Shown: positions 1-7,231 of the stretch, piece by piece
Layout of the letters: every line of letters begins with the position of its first letter
Numbering within the stretch: position 1 is the stretch's first letter
Origin: Proteiniphilum sp. UBA1403
GTDB taxonomy: Bacteria > Bacteroidota > Bacteroidia > Bacteroidales > Dysgonomonadaceae
Assembly (NCBI GenBank): GCA_002305715.1
Contig: DBQD01000057.1
Location: 1 to 21,279 of the forward strand
Reading direction: 5' to 3'
DNA: 21,279 bases
The notes under the pieces: generated by a model
What the model saw: the letters and a program-made list of their open reading frames with translations, nothing else
Databases searched by the model: none
What the model was told of the DNA's origin: nothing
Translations under genes and position numbers: made by a program

Positions 1-3
1 GTC

Positions 4-22
4 CTTTTGGAACAGCCCCTTT
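4..22. repeat. IS-like terminal repeat, left contig end
   Basis: These 19 bases, CTTTTGGAACAGCCCCTTT, are an exact inverted copy of the last 19 bases of the window (21261-21279). Read outward from the contig, both ends show AAAGGGGCTGTTCCAAAAG, and the sequence just inside each copy differs. A G-rich repeated tip at both ends of an otherwise single-copy contig is what results when assembly breaks at copies of an insertion sequence. The element itself would lie outside the window. The IS family is not assigned because no transposase is visible. Confidence 0.6.
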
Positions 23-46
23 CTAATAATAATAAAGTTGAGAGAG

Positions 47-79
47 CTGCTGACAGATTGCTGTCAGCAGTTTTTTTAT
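47..79 (+). terminator. Rho-independent terminator, rightward
   Basis: A perfect 10-bp stem (CTGCTGACAG at 47-56 and CTGTCAGCAG at 61-70) with a 4-base loop is followed by seven T residues at 71-77. The T tract is on the plus strand, so it would stop transcription entering from the left. The stop codon of the minus-strand btuG-like gene lies in the same A/T tract. On the minus strand the stem is not followed by a T run, so it is a poor terminator for that gene. Confidence 0.75.
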
Positions 80-1149
80 TCCTGTATCAATACGATAGAG
101 GGGTTAATGCCAATGGCAGAAAGATGGTATTTCATCTTGCCTGTTTTGTCGAAACAGTAAAAATCACCCGGATTAATAAAGTCTGTTGAAGTTATAAAAA
201 CATCTCCGTTGCTGGAGTCAACGGATACATTGTTGATGATGTGAATTTCGGTTCCGTCGCTAATGAAGTTCTGCTTGATGATTGTTTCCTGCAGACAGTC
301 ATAGACAACCAATTTGTAGGGCTCACCATAAGAGCCAGTGATGATATATGCGATGTTGCTACTTATTACAAATCGTTGTGGTGCTTCTATTCCGTTAATG
401 GTCTCTACTGTGTTGCTGCCGGAGCGAATCATCTTGAAGGCTCCTGGTTCATCGAAGTAGTTGCCGGTTACAGAGAGGTATACGTCTCCTTGACTATCTG
501 CTTGTACTATGCCAGGGTTGGTGCCGACTTCAATCTTTTGCTCTTCAGTGAAACTGGCAATGTTGATCACTGAAACTGTTTTATCATAACCGTTCTCCCA
601 ATTTAAACCTCCTGAATTTGCCACGTATAACTTGTTTCCTACGGCGATAATTCCTTCGGGATCCATTCCTACTTGTAACGATCCATCGATTGTTAAAGTA
701 GCTGTATCGATGCGTGTGACGGTATCATCGAAGGAGGTGACATATATTTTTCCTCCGTGAGCTACAAGACGGCGTGGCTCCTTGCTTTGCATACCGGTTG
801 TTTTCATTGCTATTTGACGAATTGATTTGCCGGTATCGGCTTCTATTACTTCAATGGTACCCGACTTACTTACGACAATATAGATCTTGGATCCATATTG
901 AATCATATCGTTCGCTACATCCCCCAGCCCGATTTTATTGACAAGGTTAAAGTAATCTTTGATTAGTTCTTCCTCCTTTAGGTTGTAGCGCGCCAGTGTG
1001 GCATCGTTCATACCCATACTTCCTTCGTTCAGAATAAGTAGTGATTTACCATCGAGTGTAATCTCCTCACCCGTATTACTATCGGCACAACTCCAAAATA
1101 ACAGAGTCCCCAAAATAATCAGTGTGGATAATAATTGTTTGTTGTTCAT
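76..1149 (-). CDS. btuG: BtuG-like surface lipoprotein, YncE/DUF5074 beta-propeller
   Basis: A 357-residue protein with a lipoprotein signal peptide: a hydrophobic stretch at residues 5-19 ends in FWSC, with Cys21 as the lipidated residue. The rest shows beta-propeller blades of the YncE/DUF5074 type. Repeated units run at about 80-110, 125-150, 165-200, 205-230 and 300-345, with patterns such as GKIYVTS, GNKLYVANSGG and GDVYLSV. It starts 11 bases after the stop of the TonB-dependent receptor gene and shares its cobalamin riboswitch. In Bacteroides, BtuG is a surface beta-propeller lipoprotein that binds cobalamin extremely tightly and hands it to BtuB. The pairing here makes the same role likely; the function is inferred from fold and context, not from binding residues. 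The acidic stretch after Cys21 is not a strict surface-export signal. No typical terminator follows on this strand, and the contig ends 75 bases downstream, so further operon genes could be missing. Confidence 0.82.
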   Translation of the reverse strand: MNNKQLLSTLIILGTLLFWSCADSNTGEEITLDGKSLLILNEGSMGMNDATLARYNLKEEELIKDYFNLVNKIGLGDVANDMIQYGSKIYIVVSKSGTIEVIEADTGKSIRQIAMKTTGMQSKEPRRLVAHGGKIYVTSFDDTVTRIDTATLTIDGSLQVGMDPEGIIAVGNKLYVANSGGLNWENGYDKTVSVINIASFTEEQKIEVGTNPGIVQADSQGDVYLSVTGNYFDEPGAFKMIRSGSNTVETINGIEAPQRFVISSNIAYIITGSYGEPYKLVVYDCLQETIIKQNFISDGTEIHIINNVSVDSSNGDVFITSTDFINPGDFYCFDKTGKMKYHLSAIGINPSIVLIQE

Positions 1150-1160
1150 TATTGAATTGT

Positions 1161-3182
1161 TTAAAAGTGAAAAACTAATGTAAATCTGTAGGAACGTCCC
1201 GGCATGGGATAGTTCTTTACAATCTCGTAATTCTTATTTCCAAGGTTTAATGCTTCACCACTGAGAGTAATCTTACCTAGACAGGTGGGGAAGGACTTCA
1301 TGATGGAGAGACCATGATCGGCATATCCGTTCATGCGATAGGATGTATCATTGTAGTTATTATTATAGCGGATACCTGACCAGATGAGTGTATAGGATAT
1401 TTGTAGTTGATTTAATTCAAGTGTTGCATGTGCCGATCCCGAATGACGAGGTGTGTAGGCTATTTGGTGATCGTAATTCGCCTGATTGTGATATGTACGA
1501 TCTGATGCATGTTGCCATGTGTAGTTGATGCCGGTATGCAGTAGCATCTTTTTTGTCAATGTTGCCAAACTTTCCAAAGAGAGATCGGCACCATTGATGA
1601 TAACCTTACCAACATTAAACATAGCCCATTGATGGAGATTACCTGTAGGGTAAGCTATAATCTTGTTTTTTATGCGATTATGAAATAAATCGGCTGTAAA
1701 AGTGAGCTGTTTTAGCTGTTTCTCAGAATAGAACGCCTGGGTAATCCCGATATTGAACTGTTCTGCATCTTCGGGTAGAAGGTTACGTACTCCAACTTGT
1801 GGATAGTAGAGATCATTAAATGTTGGCAATCTGAAGCTTTTCTTATAAAATGTCCGTAGTCGAAAGTCCTTTTCGTCCCACGGTTTAAAAGATGCACTTA
1901 TGTAGGGTGAATAACGTTTGAGGTTGGTACCTGCATCACCATTTTCTGCATACTCGAATGTTTGTGTACGAAGGAGGCTAGCTGTTGCCAGTAAACCATC
2001 ACTGACCCATTTGGAGGCAATCACTGTAAGAAGTGTGAGACGGGTAGGAGTGATAAAGCCCTGTCTGTTCGCATGCATGGTTGCTGAAATGAGATCAGAA
2101 GATACAGAGAAGGATAAATTCGTAAAAGCACGATATAGTGCAGATATTGAGCTATATCGCTCATTTTGTTTAAATATGTCTTCTAATTTACCCGTCGAGC
2201 CTAAATAGGAGGGATCGAGGTACCGGAGATAACTCTGTTGGTATTTGCCATCTATTTGTATCTCCCATTTGTTAGAGATAACATGCTCGAGGTGTGTTTG
2301 AATGAAGAAGTTTCGTTCCCACAAACGTTGTCCGGAATTGTGGAGTGTGTTGTAAAAGATGGTAGCGCCCGGTAGTCCTCGTTCTGAATTATAATAGTAC
2401 AGGTGAATATTACCCCTACTGTGACTTCCAAATTGGGTATGGACAGAGCTCTCTAGTCGAAGGTTTTCGACGTCTCCATTAATACGACGCTCTTTGGAGG
2501 TGCTGTCACCAACAGATGAACCATAACGAAGAACATAGGGATAGTTGCCCTGTGAACTCATCCATTCACTACTAAAAGTGGCGCTCACATTCTCCGAAAA
2601 CTTACTGTTAAGTAATAGGGAAGGATTGAAGAGTCCGAAAGAACCACCTTTAAGGGACGCTTTTCCTTTGAAATGGTCGTTGTTGTCGAAATGGGGGATT
2701 GAAGTGGAGATTTCTAGTGCCGATGCGGCAGCATAGGTGCGGGCTGGACGGAAAATACGGTCGTCCTGTCCATTGTGGAGAGTTAGGCGTTCCACATTAT
2801 CGAGCGAAAAGCGCCCTATATCAATCTGGCCTGTTTGTTGGTCGGAGAGTACAATGCCATTGTAACTTACAGCCGTGTGATGAGCTCCCAGACTGCGTAC
2901 AGAGATTGTCTTAAGCCCTCCAATACCTCCGTAATCGCGAATGGTGACACCTGGCAAATGTTTAACTGCATCGGAAATCTGCAATGCATTAAGCTGTCTG
3001 AGTTGTTCTGCTGTTAGAACGCGATGGGGTGCTGTTGCACGCATCTCACGGTCGCTATACTTTTCAGTTATTACCACTTCTTGTAAGCCAATTGAATCGG
3101 ATACTGACTGTGCAACGACAATTGTTTGTGCGAACATAGTTGCACAAAACCATAAAAAGATTTTTTGTTGAAATAACTTCAT
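1161..3182 (-). CDS. btuB: BtuB-like TonB-dependent outer-membrane cobalamin receptor
   Basis: A 673-residue TonB-dependent receptor expected to import cobalamin or a related corrinoid across the outer membrane using TonB-ExbBD energy. Residues 1-25 form a cleavable signal peptide. A TonB box-like segment EVVIT lies at 35-39. The plug domain spans about 45-160, with LPGVTIRDYGGIGGLKTISV at 76-95 and the RSLGAHHTAVSYNG segment after it. The remainder alternates beta strands and loops of a 22-strand barrel and ends in an aromatic residue (FTLVFHF), the usual outer-membrane insertion signal. It lacks the N-terminal carboxypeptidase-like domain of SusC proteins, so it is not a SusC. The substrate is inferred from the cobalamin riboswitch 111 bases upstream and from the BtuG-like gene 11 bases downstream. 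The start chosen is the ATG beginning MKLFQQKIF, which gives a proper signal peptide. Confidence 0.9.
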   Translation of the reverse strand: MKLFQQKIFLWFCATMFAQTIVVAQSVSDSIGLQEVVITEKYSDREMRATAPHRVLTAEQLRQLNALQISDAVKHLPGVTIRDYGGIGGLKTISVRSLGAHHTAVSYNGIVLSDQQTGQIDIGRFSLDNVERLTLHNGQDDRIFRPARTYAAASALEISTSIPHFDNNDHFKGKASLKGGSFGLFNPSLLLNSKFSENVSATFSSEWMSSQGNYPYVLRYGSSVGDSTSKERRINGDVENLRLESSVHTQFGSHSRGNIHLYYYNSERGLPGATIFYNTLHNSGQRLWERNFFIQTHLEHVISNKWEIQIDGKYQQSYLRYLDPSYLGSTGKLEDIFKQNERYSSISALYRAFTNLSFSVSSDLISATMHANRQGFITPTRLTLLTVIASKWVSDGLLATASLLRTQTFEYAENGDAGTNLKRYSPYISASFKPWDEKDFRLRTFYKKSFRLPTFNDLYYPQVGVRNLLPEDAEQFNIGITQAFYSEKQLKQLTFTADLFHNRIKNKIIAYPTGNLHQWAMFNVGKVIINGADLSLESLATLTKKMLLHTGINYTWQHASDRTYHNQANYDHQIAYTPRHSGSAHATLELNQLQISYTLIWSGIRYNNNYNDTSYRMNGYADHGLSIMKSFPTCLGKITLSGEALNLGNKNYEIVKNYPMPGRSYRFTLVFHF

Positions 3183-3185
3183 CTA

Positions 3186-3205
3186 TACCGAATATTATTC
3201 CGGTA
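3186..3205 (-). promoter_or_regulatory. Hairpin just upstream of the btuB start codon
   Basis: TACCGAAT (3186-3193) can pair with the ATTC and GGTA halves at 3197-3205 with one bulged base and a 3-base loop. On the minus-strand mRNA this hairpin ends about four bases before the AUG at 3182. It could mask the ribosome-loading region and act as the expression platform of the cobalamin riboswitch. A second weak inverted repeat (AACACG at 3222-3227, CGTGTT at 3247-3252) lies between it and the aptamer. Both assignments are inferred from base pairing alone. Confidence 0.35.
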
Positions 3206-3293
3206 AAGCCTGATGAAAATGGAACACGTAAAAAAAGAATCTGTTGCGTGTTGTTTTCAAGCTTTATTCCCCGAAAGCCATGTAACATATGTG

Positions 3294-3496
3294 AAATATT
3301 GGCAGGTCTTCTGACTTACTCCCGTATCTGAACGCCTTCCCAATCTTTCTCTTTTCATAGAGAAGCGGATCAGTGGCCAAGGTTTTTGTTCAGCACGTAA
3401 GCGGAGCTCACAGCAGCGGGTCTGTTCAGGATTTGCACCTGATTCCCTTTTCATTACCGGTTCCGAAGTGTTAGGGAACGGGTAACACCAGTATTT
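3294..3496 (-). ncRNA. Cobalamin riboswitch
   Basis: The minus strand carries the hallmarks of the adenosylcobalamin-type aptamer in the right order. From the 5' end these are AATCAGGTGCAAATCCTGA, then CAGACCCGCTGCTGTGA, then GCCACTG, then GGGAAGGCG, then the B12 box GTCAGAAGACCTGCC (complement of 3301-3315). The outer stem closes between 3488-3496 and 3294-3302 with one mismatch. It occupies the leader of the btuB-btuG pair. Known members repress the downstream genes when cobalamin is plentiful, through either transcription or translation. No strong intrinsic terminator separates the aptamer from btuB, which favours translational control here. Confidence 0.97.
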
Positions 3497-3503
3497 CTGA
3501 TAG

Positions 3504-3511
3504 CAAAAGTA
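3504..3511 (-). promoter_or_regulatory. Bacteroidota -7 box driving the riboswitch-btuB-btuG transcript
   Basis: The minus strand reads TACTTTTG here, a full match to the Bacteroidota -7 consensus TAnnTTTG. Transcription would start near 3498, almost exactly at the 5' base of the riboswitch. The region where a -33 element is expected falls inside the terminator hairpin of the preceding gene, and no clear -33 TTTG is seen. Confidence 0.6.
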
Positions 3512-3556
3512 CATAAAAAGAATGACTTTTCTTCATTTATTTAAGAAAAGTCATTC
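3512..3556 (-). terminator. Rho-independent terminator of the upstream lipoprotein gene
   Basis: A perfect 14-bp stem (GAATGACTTTTCTT at 3520-3533 with AAGAAAAGTCATTC at 3543-3556) closes a 9-base loop. On the minus strand it is followed by a T run (complement of 3515-3519). It lies 62 bases after the stop of the lipoprotein gene and directly upstream of the promoter for the cobalamin riboswitch. It therefore insulates the B12 unit from read-through. Confidence 0.85.
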
Positions 3557-3618
3557 GTAAATGTTTCACATTTCACTTGAAATTGAATGCTGAGGTATTC
3601 TGAAGTGCTTTCCTGTAA

Positions 3619-4437
3619 TCAGTTTCTTGATTCTAGATAGCGAATTAATGTCTCGCTTTTTTCTTTCTCAAATTTGAGTTGCTCAATATTCAAAATCAGT
3701 GTGGAGAGTTCAAAAGATTGAACGATACCTTGCTTGGCTGCATTATTTAATGGGATAGAAATGGTTCGTTTACCAATAAAGTCTACAGTAAGGGGTTCAT
3801 TTTTGAATGAGTAGATAAAATTGGCAATTCCATTCTCAAAACTTCCGGTAAAGCGGACAATCTCATACGATTTTTCCAATGTTTTAAAACGGTAATTCAA
3901 CCCGTCTGAGGTGACAGAATGTGTCTCTGCAAAGCTACCATCGCGTGCCCGGACTTTAATTTGTGTGTGCTGAATTGAAGAGCCGGAAAGTACGCTTTCG
4001 ATGAACAAGACTCCTTTTTCACCGACTCCAGATCGTAGTCCGTTTTGATTCAACGATGAATCGTGTGGATATACTTTGGGATAATACTCGCCAAATTCTT
4101 GGTAACGATTGTCTCTTACATAGTCAAATTTTGTAAGCATCGCATTCAATTGATTGTATTGTTCACGCAACATTGAATCGCAATACTGAATATTTCGCTG
4201 GTTTTCTGCCATGCGAATCTGTTGCATCAATGCGAATCCTGCGGTGATCTCATCAAAAGCTTTAGGAAAGAGAATTTTTATACTGTCAATCTTTAGTTTA
4301 GCCAGTATATAATTGAATTCATTGTAGGCTGTTTCAGCTTCTTGAAGGAGATTCTTTGCGTCTTTTTTGTTTCCACCACAGGAGTAAAATCCCCATGAAA
4401 GAATGAAAATCAAGCTAATATGTACAAAACGATGCAT
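3619..4437 (-). CDS. Hypothetical lipoprotein with N-terminal helical region
   Basis: I do not recognise this protein. The ATG at 4437 gives 272 residues with a typical lipoprotein signal, MHRFVHISLIFILSWGFYSC, where Cys20 is the lipid-modified residue. The frame is open further upstream to an ATG at 4503. That start would put 22 residues before the signal peptide, and a good -7 box lies between the two starts, so the shorter form is preferred. After GGNKKD, residues of about 25-110 are rich in Leu, Glu, Lys and Gln and likely helical or coiled coil. The C-terminal half (about 125-245) looks like beta strands, and a last helix rich in Glu and Lys closes the protein. It should sit in the cell envelope. 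It is transcribed divergently from cca and ends at a strong terminator, so it is monocistronic. No function is proposed. Confidence 0.8.
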   Translation of the reverse strand: MHRFVHISLIFILSWGFYSCGGNKKDAKNLLQEAETAYNEFNYILAKLKIDSIKILFPKAFDEITAGFALMQQIRMAENQRNIQYCDSMLREQYNQLNAMLTKFDYVRDNRYQEFGEYYPKVYPHDSSLNQNGLRSGVGEKGVLFIESVLSGSSIQHTQIKVRARDGSFAETHSVTSDGLNYRFKTLEKSYEIVRFTGSFENGIANFIYSFKNEPLTVDFIGKRTISIPLNNAAKQGIVQSFELSTLILNIEQLKFEKEKSETLIRYLESRN

Positions 4438-4458
4438 GTCTACTCCAATTTTACGTGA

Positions 4459-4466
4459 CAAAATTA
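4459..4466 (-). promoter_or_regulatory. -7 box for the hypothetical lipoprotein gene
   Basis: The minus strand reads TAATTTTG, matching the Bacteroidota -7 consensus TAnnTTTG, 21 bases upstream of the ATG at 4437. It supports the shorter of the two possible starts, because a transcript from here would not include the ATG at 4503. Confidence 0.5.
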
Positions 4467-4509
4467 CAAAATATATCAGCAAAAAGGGTGTATTGAAGTT
4501 CATTTATTG

Positions 4510-4517
4510 TAATTTTG
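4510..4517 (+). promoter_or_regulatory. -7 box for cca
   Basis: TAATTTTG on the plus strand matches TAnnTTTG and lies 26 bases upstream of the cca start. Together with the minus-strand box at 4459-4466 it forms a short divergent promoter region. No convincing -33 element is visible. Confidence 0.45.
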
Positions 4518-4543
4518 TAATTTATAACAGATAAGTAACTGTA

Positions 4544-5998
4544 GTGAAGATGTATACAGAAATATCTCAAGAAGAGATACGTTCTCATTTAAATATTCCT
4601 GTGTTAAAGCTTATTTCCAGTGTGGCCGATGAAGAAAAGATGCCATGTTATTTGATTGGAGGGTATGTGCGCGATTTTTTTCTGCACCGTCCTTCAAAAG
4701 ATATTGATGTGGTAGCTGTAGGACACGGGATTGCGCTTGCTGAGGCGGTCGCTCGGAAGCTGGGAAGGAAATGTCATTTATCCGTATTTAAGAACTTTGG
4801 TACGGCACAACTCAAATACAAGGATTATGAAATTGAGTTTGTAGGTGCCAGAAAAGAATCATATCGTCACGATTCTCGTAAGCCAGTAGTGGAAAATGGT
4901 ACGTTGGAAGAAGATCAGCAAAGGCGTGACTTTACTATCAACGCTATGGCTTTTTGTCTGAATGGTGATCACTTTGGGGAATTGCTCGACCCATTCAACG
5001 GTTTGCAAGATTTGGAAGATCTGATTATTCGCACTCCTCTAGATCCGGATATTACATTTAGTGATGACCCGTTGAGAATGATGCGTGCCATACGCTTTGC
5101 TTCGCAGTTGGGATTCGACATCTATCCCGATACGTTTGATGCAATTAAACGAAACAGAAAACGAATTGAGATTGTTTCTCGAGAGCGTATTTCAGACGAG
5201 ATCAATAAGATTATTGCATCGCCTAAACCTTCAATAGGATTTAACATACTTGAAAAGACCGGACTTTTGGAAATCATTCTGCCTGAACTAACTGCATTGA
5301 AAGGAGCAGAAACAAAAGATGGAGTGGGGCATAAGGATAATTTCTACCATACATTGGTCGTTTTGGATAACATTGCCCGAAAGACTGACAACCTGTGGCT
5401 ACGCTGGTCTGCTCTATTGCACGATATAGCGAAACCGGTAACCAAACGATGGGATCCAAAACTAGGATGGACATTTTATAACCACAACATTGTGGGTGAA
5501 AGAATGGTCCCAAAGATATTTAACCGGATGAAACTCCCCTTAAACGAGAAAATGAAATATACTCAGAAAATGGTTTCAATGCACATGCGCCCCATGCAAC
5601 TGGTGGAAGAAGAGGTAACCGATTCAGCGGTACGTCGTCTGCTATTTGATGCGGGTGATGACATCGACGACTTGATGACGCTCTGTGAGGCTGATATTAC
5701 TTCAAAAAATCCGGAAAAGGTGCGTCGTTTTCTGAACAATTTCAAGATAGTGCGACGAAAGTTGCTGGAGATTGAAGAAAAAGATAGGGTACGCAACTTT
5801 CAACCACCTATTGATGGTACGGAAATTATGGAGATCTTCGACCTAGCTCCCGGGAGGGAGGTGGGGCTGCTAAAATCAGCTATAAAGGATGCAATTCTTG
5901 ATGGTGTTATTCCCAATGAGAGAGAAGCTGCTTATAACTTTATGCTGGAGAAAGCAGCTGAAATGAAACTTTCGCCCCTTACTAATCGTATATCATAG
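4544..5998 (+). CDS. cca: CCA-adding tRNA nucleotidyltransferase with HD domain
   Basis: A 484-residue enzyme that adds or repairs the 3'-terminal CCA of tRNAs using CTP and ATP, in the cytoplasm. The class II nucleotidyltransferase head is clear. LIGGYVRD lies at 37-44, the metal-binding pair Asp53 and Asp55 lies in KDIDVV, and RRDFTINAMA starts at 127. The neck/body part follows (DDPLRMMRAIRFASQLGF). An HD domain begins near residue 255, with HTLVVLD and LLHDIAKP providing the His and His-Asp metal ligands. The length suits the bacterial HD-containing form. A second ATG two codons in (4550) is an equally possible start. The gene is alone on its transcript, with its own -7 box 26 bases upstream. 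Whether it adds all of CCA or only part of it cannot be read from the sequence with confidence. Confidence 0.95.
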   Translation: MKMYTEISQEEIRSHLNIPVLKLISSVADEEKMPCYLIGGYVRDFFLHRPSKDIDVVAVGHGIALAEAVARKLGRKCHLSVFKNFGTAQLKYKDYEIEFVGARKESYRHDSRKPVVENGTLEEDQQRRDFTINAMAFCLNGDHFGELLDPFNGLQDLEDLIIRTPLDPDITFSDDPLRMMRAIRFASQLGFDIYPDTFDAIKRNRKRIEIVSRERISDEINKIIASPKPSIGFNILEKTGLLEIILPELTALKGAETKDGVGHKDNFYHTLVVLDNIARKTDNLWLRWSALLHDIAKPVTKRWDPKLGWTFYNHNIVGERMVPKIFNRMKLPLNEKMKYTQKMVSMHMRPMQLVEEEVTDSAVRRLLFDAGDDIDDLMTLCEADITSKNPEKVRRFLNNFKIVRRKLLEIEEKDRVRNFQPPIDGTEIMEIFDLAPGREVGLLKSAIKDAILDGVIPNEREAAYNFMLEKAAEMKLSPLTNRIS

Positions 5999-6058
5999 CT
6001 CGTGAAGTATGAAAACAAAATAATGTTGAATTGAACTTTTGTGGTAGAAAAGTGTTTA

Positions 6059-6076
6059 TTGTGACAATTTTCACAA
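6059..6076. promoter_or_regulatory. CRP/FNR-like palindrome upstream of terC
   Basis: TTGTGACAATTTTCACAA is a perfect palindromic half-site pair. It contains TGTGA-N6-TCACA (6060-6075), identical to the consensus operator of CRP-type regulators. It lies 30 bases before the terC start, in the 108-base gap after cca. A regulator of the Crp/Fnr family is the natural candidate, but none is encoded in the window. It could instead be a hairpin in the leader. Confidence 0.45.
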
Positions 6077-6106
6077 CTTATTTCATAACATAATCCATTA
6101 CTTTAG

Positions 6107-7093
6107 ATGATAATTAGTTCTGCATTTTGGATAGGATTCCTCATTCTCATTGTTGTTTTACTTGCGCTTGACATGTTTGTATTTCACAAAAAGGGAGAAG
6201 TAGTCAATGTAAAAAAAGCCTTGTGGCTTAGTCTCTTTTGGATATCCCTGGCATTGCTGTTCAATCTATTCGTATATATATTTTTCGGAAAGGAACCGGC
6301 GTTAGAATTTTTTACCGCCTATGTGATTGAGAAATCTTTGAGTATTGACAATCTTTTCGTATTCATCCTGATATTTTCTTCATTTAAGATACATCCCAAA
6401 TACCAACACGATGTCCTCTTTTGGGGGATCCTGGGTGCTTTAATATTTAGGGCTATCTTTATCTTTGCCGGGATCGCCCTGATAGAAAGGTTTTCATGGG
6501 TAATGTACCTCTTTGGTGGGTTTCTTGTGATCACCGGCATCAAGATGGTAATCGATCTAATAAAGGAAAAAGAAGAAAAACAGAGTGGAGAGGTAAAAGA
6601 TATGAACCAAAGTCGTTTTGTTATATTTCTTCGTAAGATTTTTCCAATGACTAATGACATGTCGGAGCATAGATTTTTTCAGAGAATAGGCGGAAGACTA
6701 TATGCCACACCTTTCTTCCTCGCATTGCTGGTCATAGAGATGACCGACCTTGTCTTCGCGGTTGACTCAATTCCTGCAGTGCTGGCCGTTTCGACCAATA
6801 TGTTCATTGTGTATACTTCCAATATTTTTGCTATTTTGGGTTTGCGTTCACTCTATTTCGCATTGCGTGGTGTGATGGACTATTTTTTTTATTTGAAATA
6901 TGCTCTCAGCGCCATTTTGATTTTTATTGGAGGGAAAATGACTCTCAATCATTATGCACATGAAAGCGGTAGTTCTTTTCAAATTGCTACTAATATATCG
7001 CTTTTGATTATACTGGTATTGATTGTTGTTTCTATTCTCGCTTCGATTATTCGTAGCAAGCAACTTGAAAGAATACAAATAAAAGAAAACTGA
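6107..7093 (+). CDS. TerC/Alx-family integral membrane protein
   Basis: A 328-residue inner-membrane protein of the TerC family, with about eight or nine hydrophobic segments, the first at 5-25 and the last at 294-316. The family signatures are present: ALDMFVF at 20-26, VIEKSLSIDNLFVF at 73-86 and EMTDLVFAVDSIPAVLAVS at 211-229, with conserved acidic residues inside the membrane. Members include Alx and TerC; several have been linked to manganese export and to metalation of exported proteins, while the tellurite-resistance name is historical. There is no adjacent ter gene, so tellurite resistance is not implied. No manganese riboswitch is visible upstream; the leader instead holds a CRP-like palindrome. 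TACTTTAG directly before the ATG resembles a -7 box with one mismatch, so the mRNA may be almost leaderless. The gene is followed by a 138-base gap before ftsX. Confidence 0.9.
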   Translation: MIISSAFWIGFLILIVVLLALDMFVFHKKGEVVNVKKALWLSLFWISLALLFNLFVYIFFGKEPALEFFTAYVIEKSLSIDNLFVFILIFSSFKIHPKYQHDVLFWGILGALIFRAIFIFAGIALIERFSWVMYLFGGFLVITGIKMVIDLIKEKEEKQSGEVKDMNQSRFVIFLRKIFPMTNDMSEHRFFQRIGGRLYATPFFLALLVIEMTDLVFAVDSIPAVLAVSTNMFIVYTSNIFAILGLRSLYFALRGVMDYFFYLKYALSAILIFIGGKMTLNHYAHESGSSFQIATNISLLIILVLIVVSILASIIRSKQLERIQIKEN

Positions 7094-7162
7094 AGAGAAA
7101 CTAAATAAAGTTTTTTTACTGTATTATTTGGTCTAATTCCTCTTTTTGTGCGACTTTTTTTA

Positions 7163-7170
7163 TTACTTTG
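7163..7170 (+). promoter_or_regulatory. Probable -7 box of the ftsX-folK operon
   Basis: TTACTTTG matches the Bacteroidota -7 consensus TAnnTTTG at all but one position and is followed by CAA, a common arrangement. It lies 61 bases upstream of the ftsX start, in the 138-base gap after terC. A poorer candidate is ATCTTTGCC nearer the gene (about 7203). Confidence 0.45.
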
Positions 7171-7231
7171 CAATTAATTATGGTGTAAGTTATGTTTACT
7201 CCATCTTTGCCTTTCGTTTATCCGAAGTCAT

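Noticed and set aside
241..573. A 110-residue plus-strand reading frame opposite the btuG-like gene
   Set aside because: It lies wholly antisense to a well-supported propeller lipoprotein, has no recognisable domain and has no promoter. It is a shadow frame.
1918..2208. A 96-residue plus-strand frame, and several like it, opposite btuB
   Set aside because: They are antisense to a complete TonB-dependent receptor, and their composition shows no protein family. Shadow frames.
1161..3182. SusC/SusD glycan uptake pair formed with the downstream lipoprotein
   Set aside because: The receptor lacks the N-terminal carboxypeptidase-like domain of SusC. The lipoprotein is a beta-propeller, not a helical SusD, and the leader is a cobalamin riboswitch.
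3257..3514. An 85-residue minus-strand frame covering the B12 riboswitch
   Set aside because: Its sequence is dictated by the conserved aptamer RNA, including the B12 box, so it is not a credible small protein.
6107..7093. Tellurite resistance operon
   Set aside because: Only a TerC-family membrane protein is present. No TerA, TerB, TerD or TerE-like genes are adjacent, and the family name does not imply that function.
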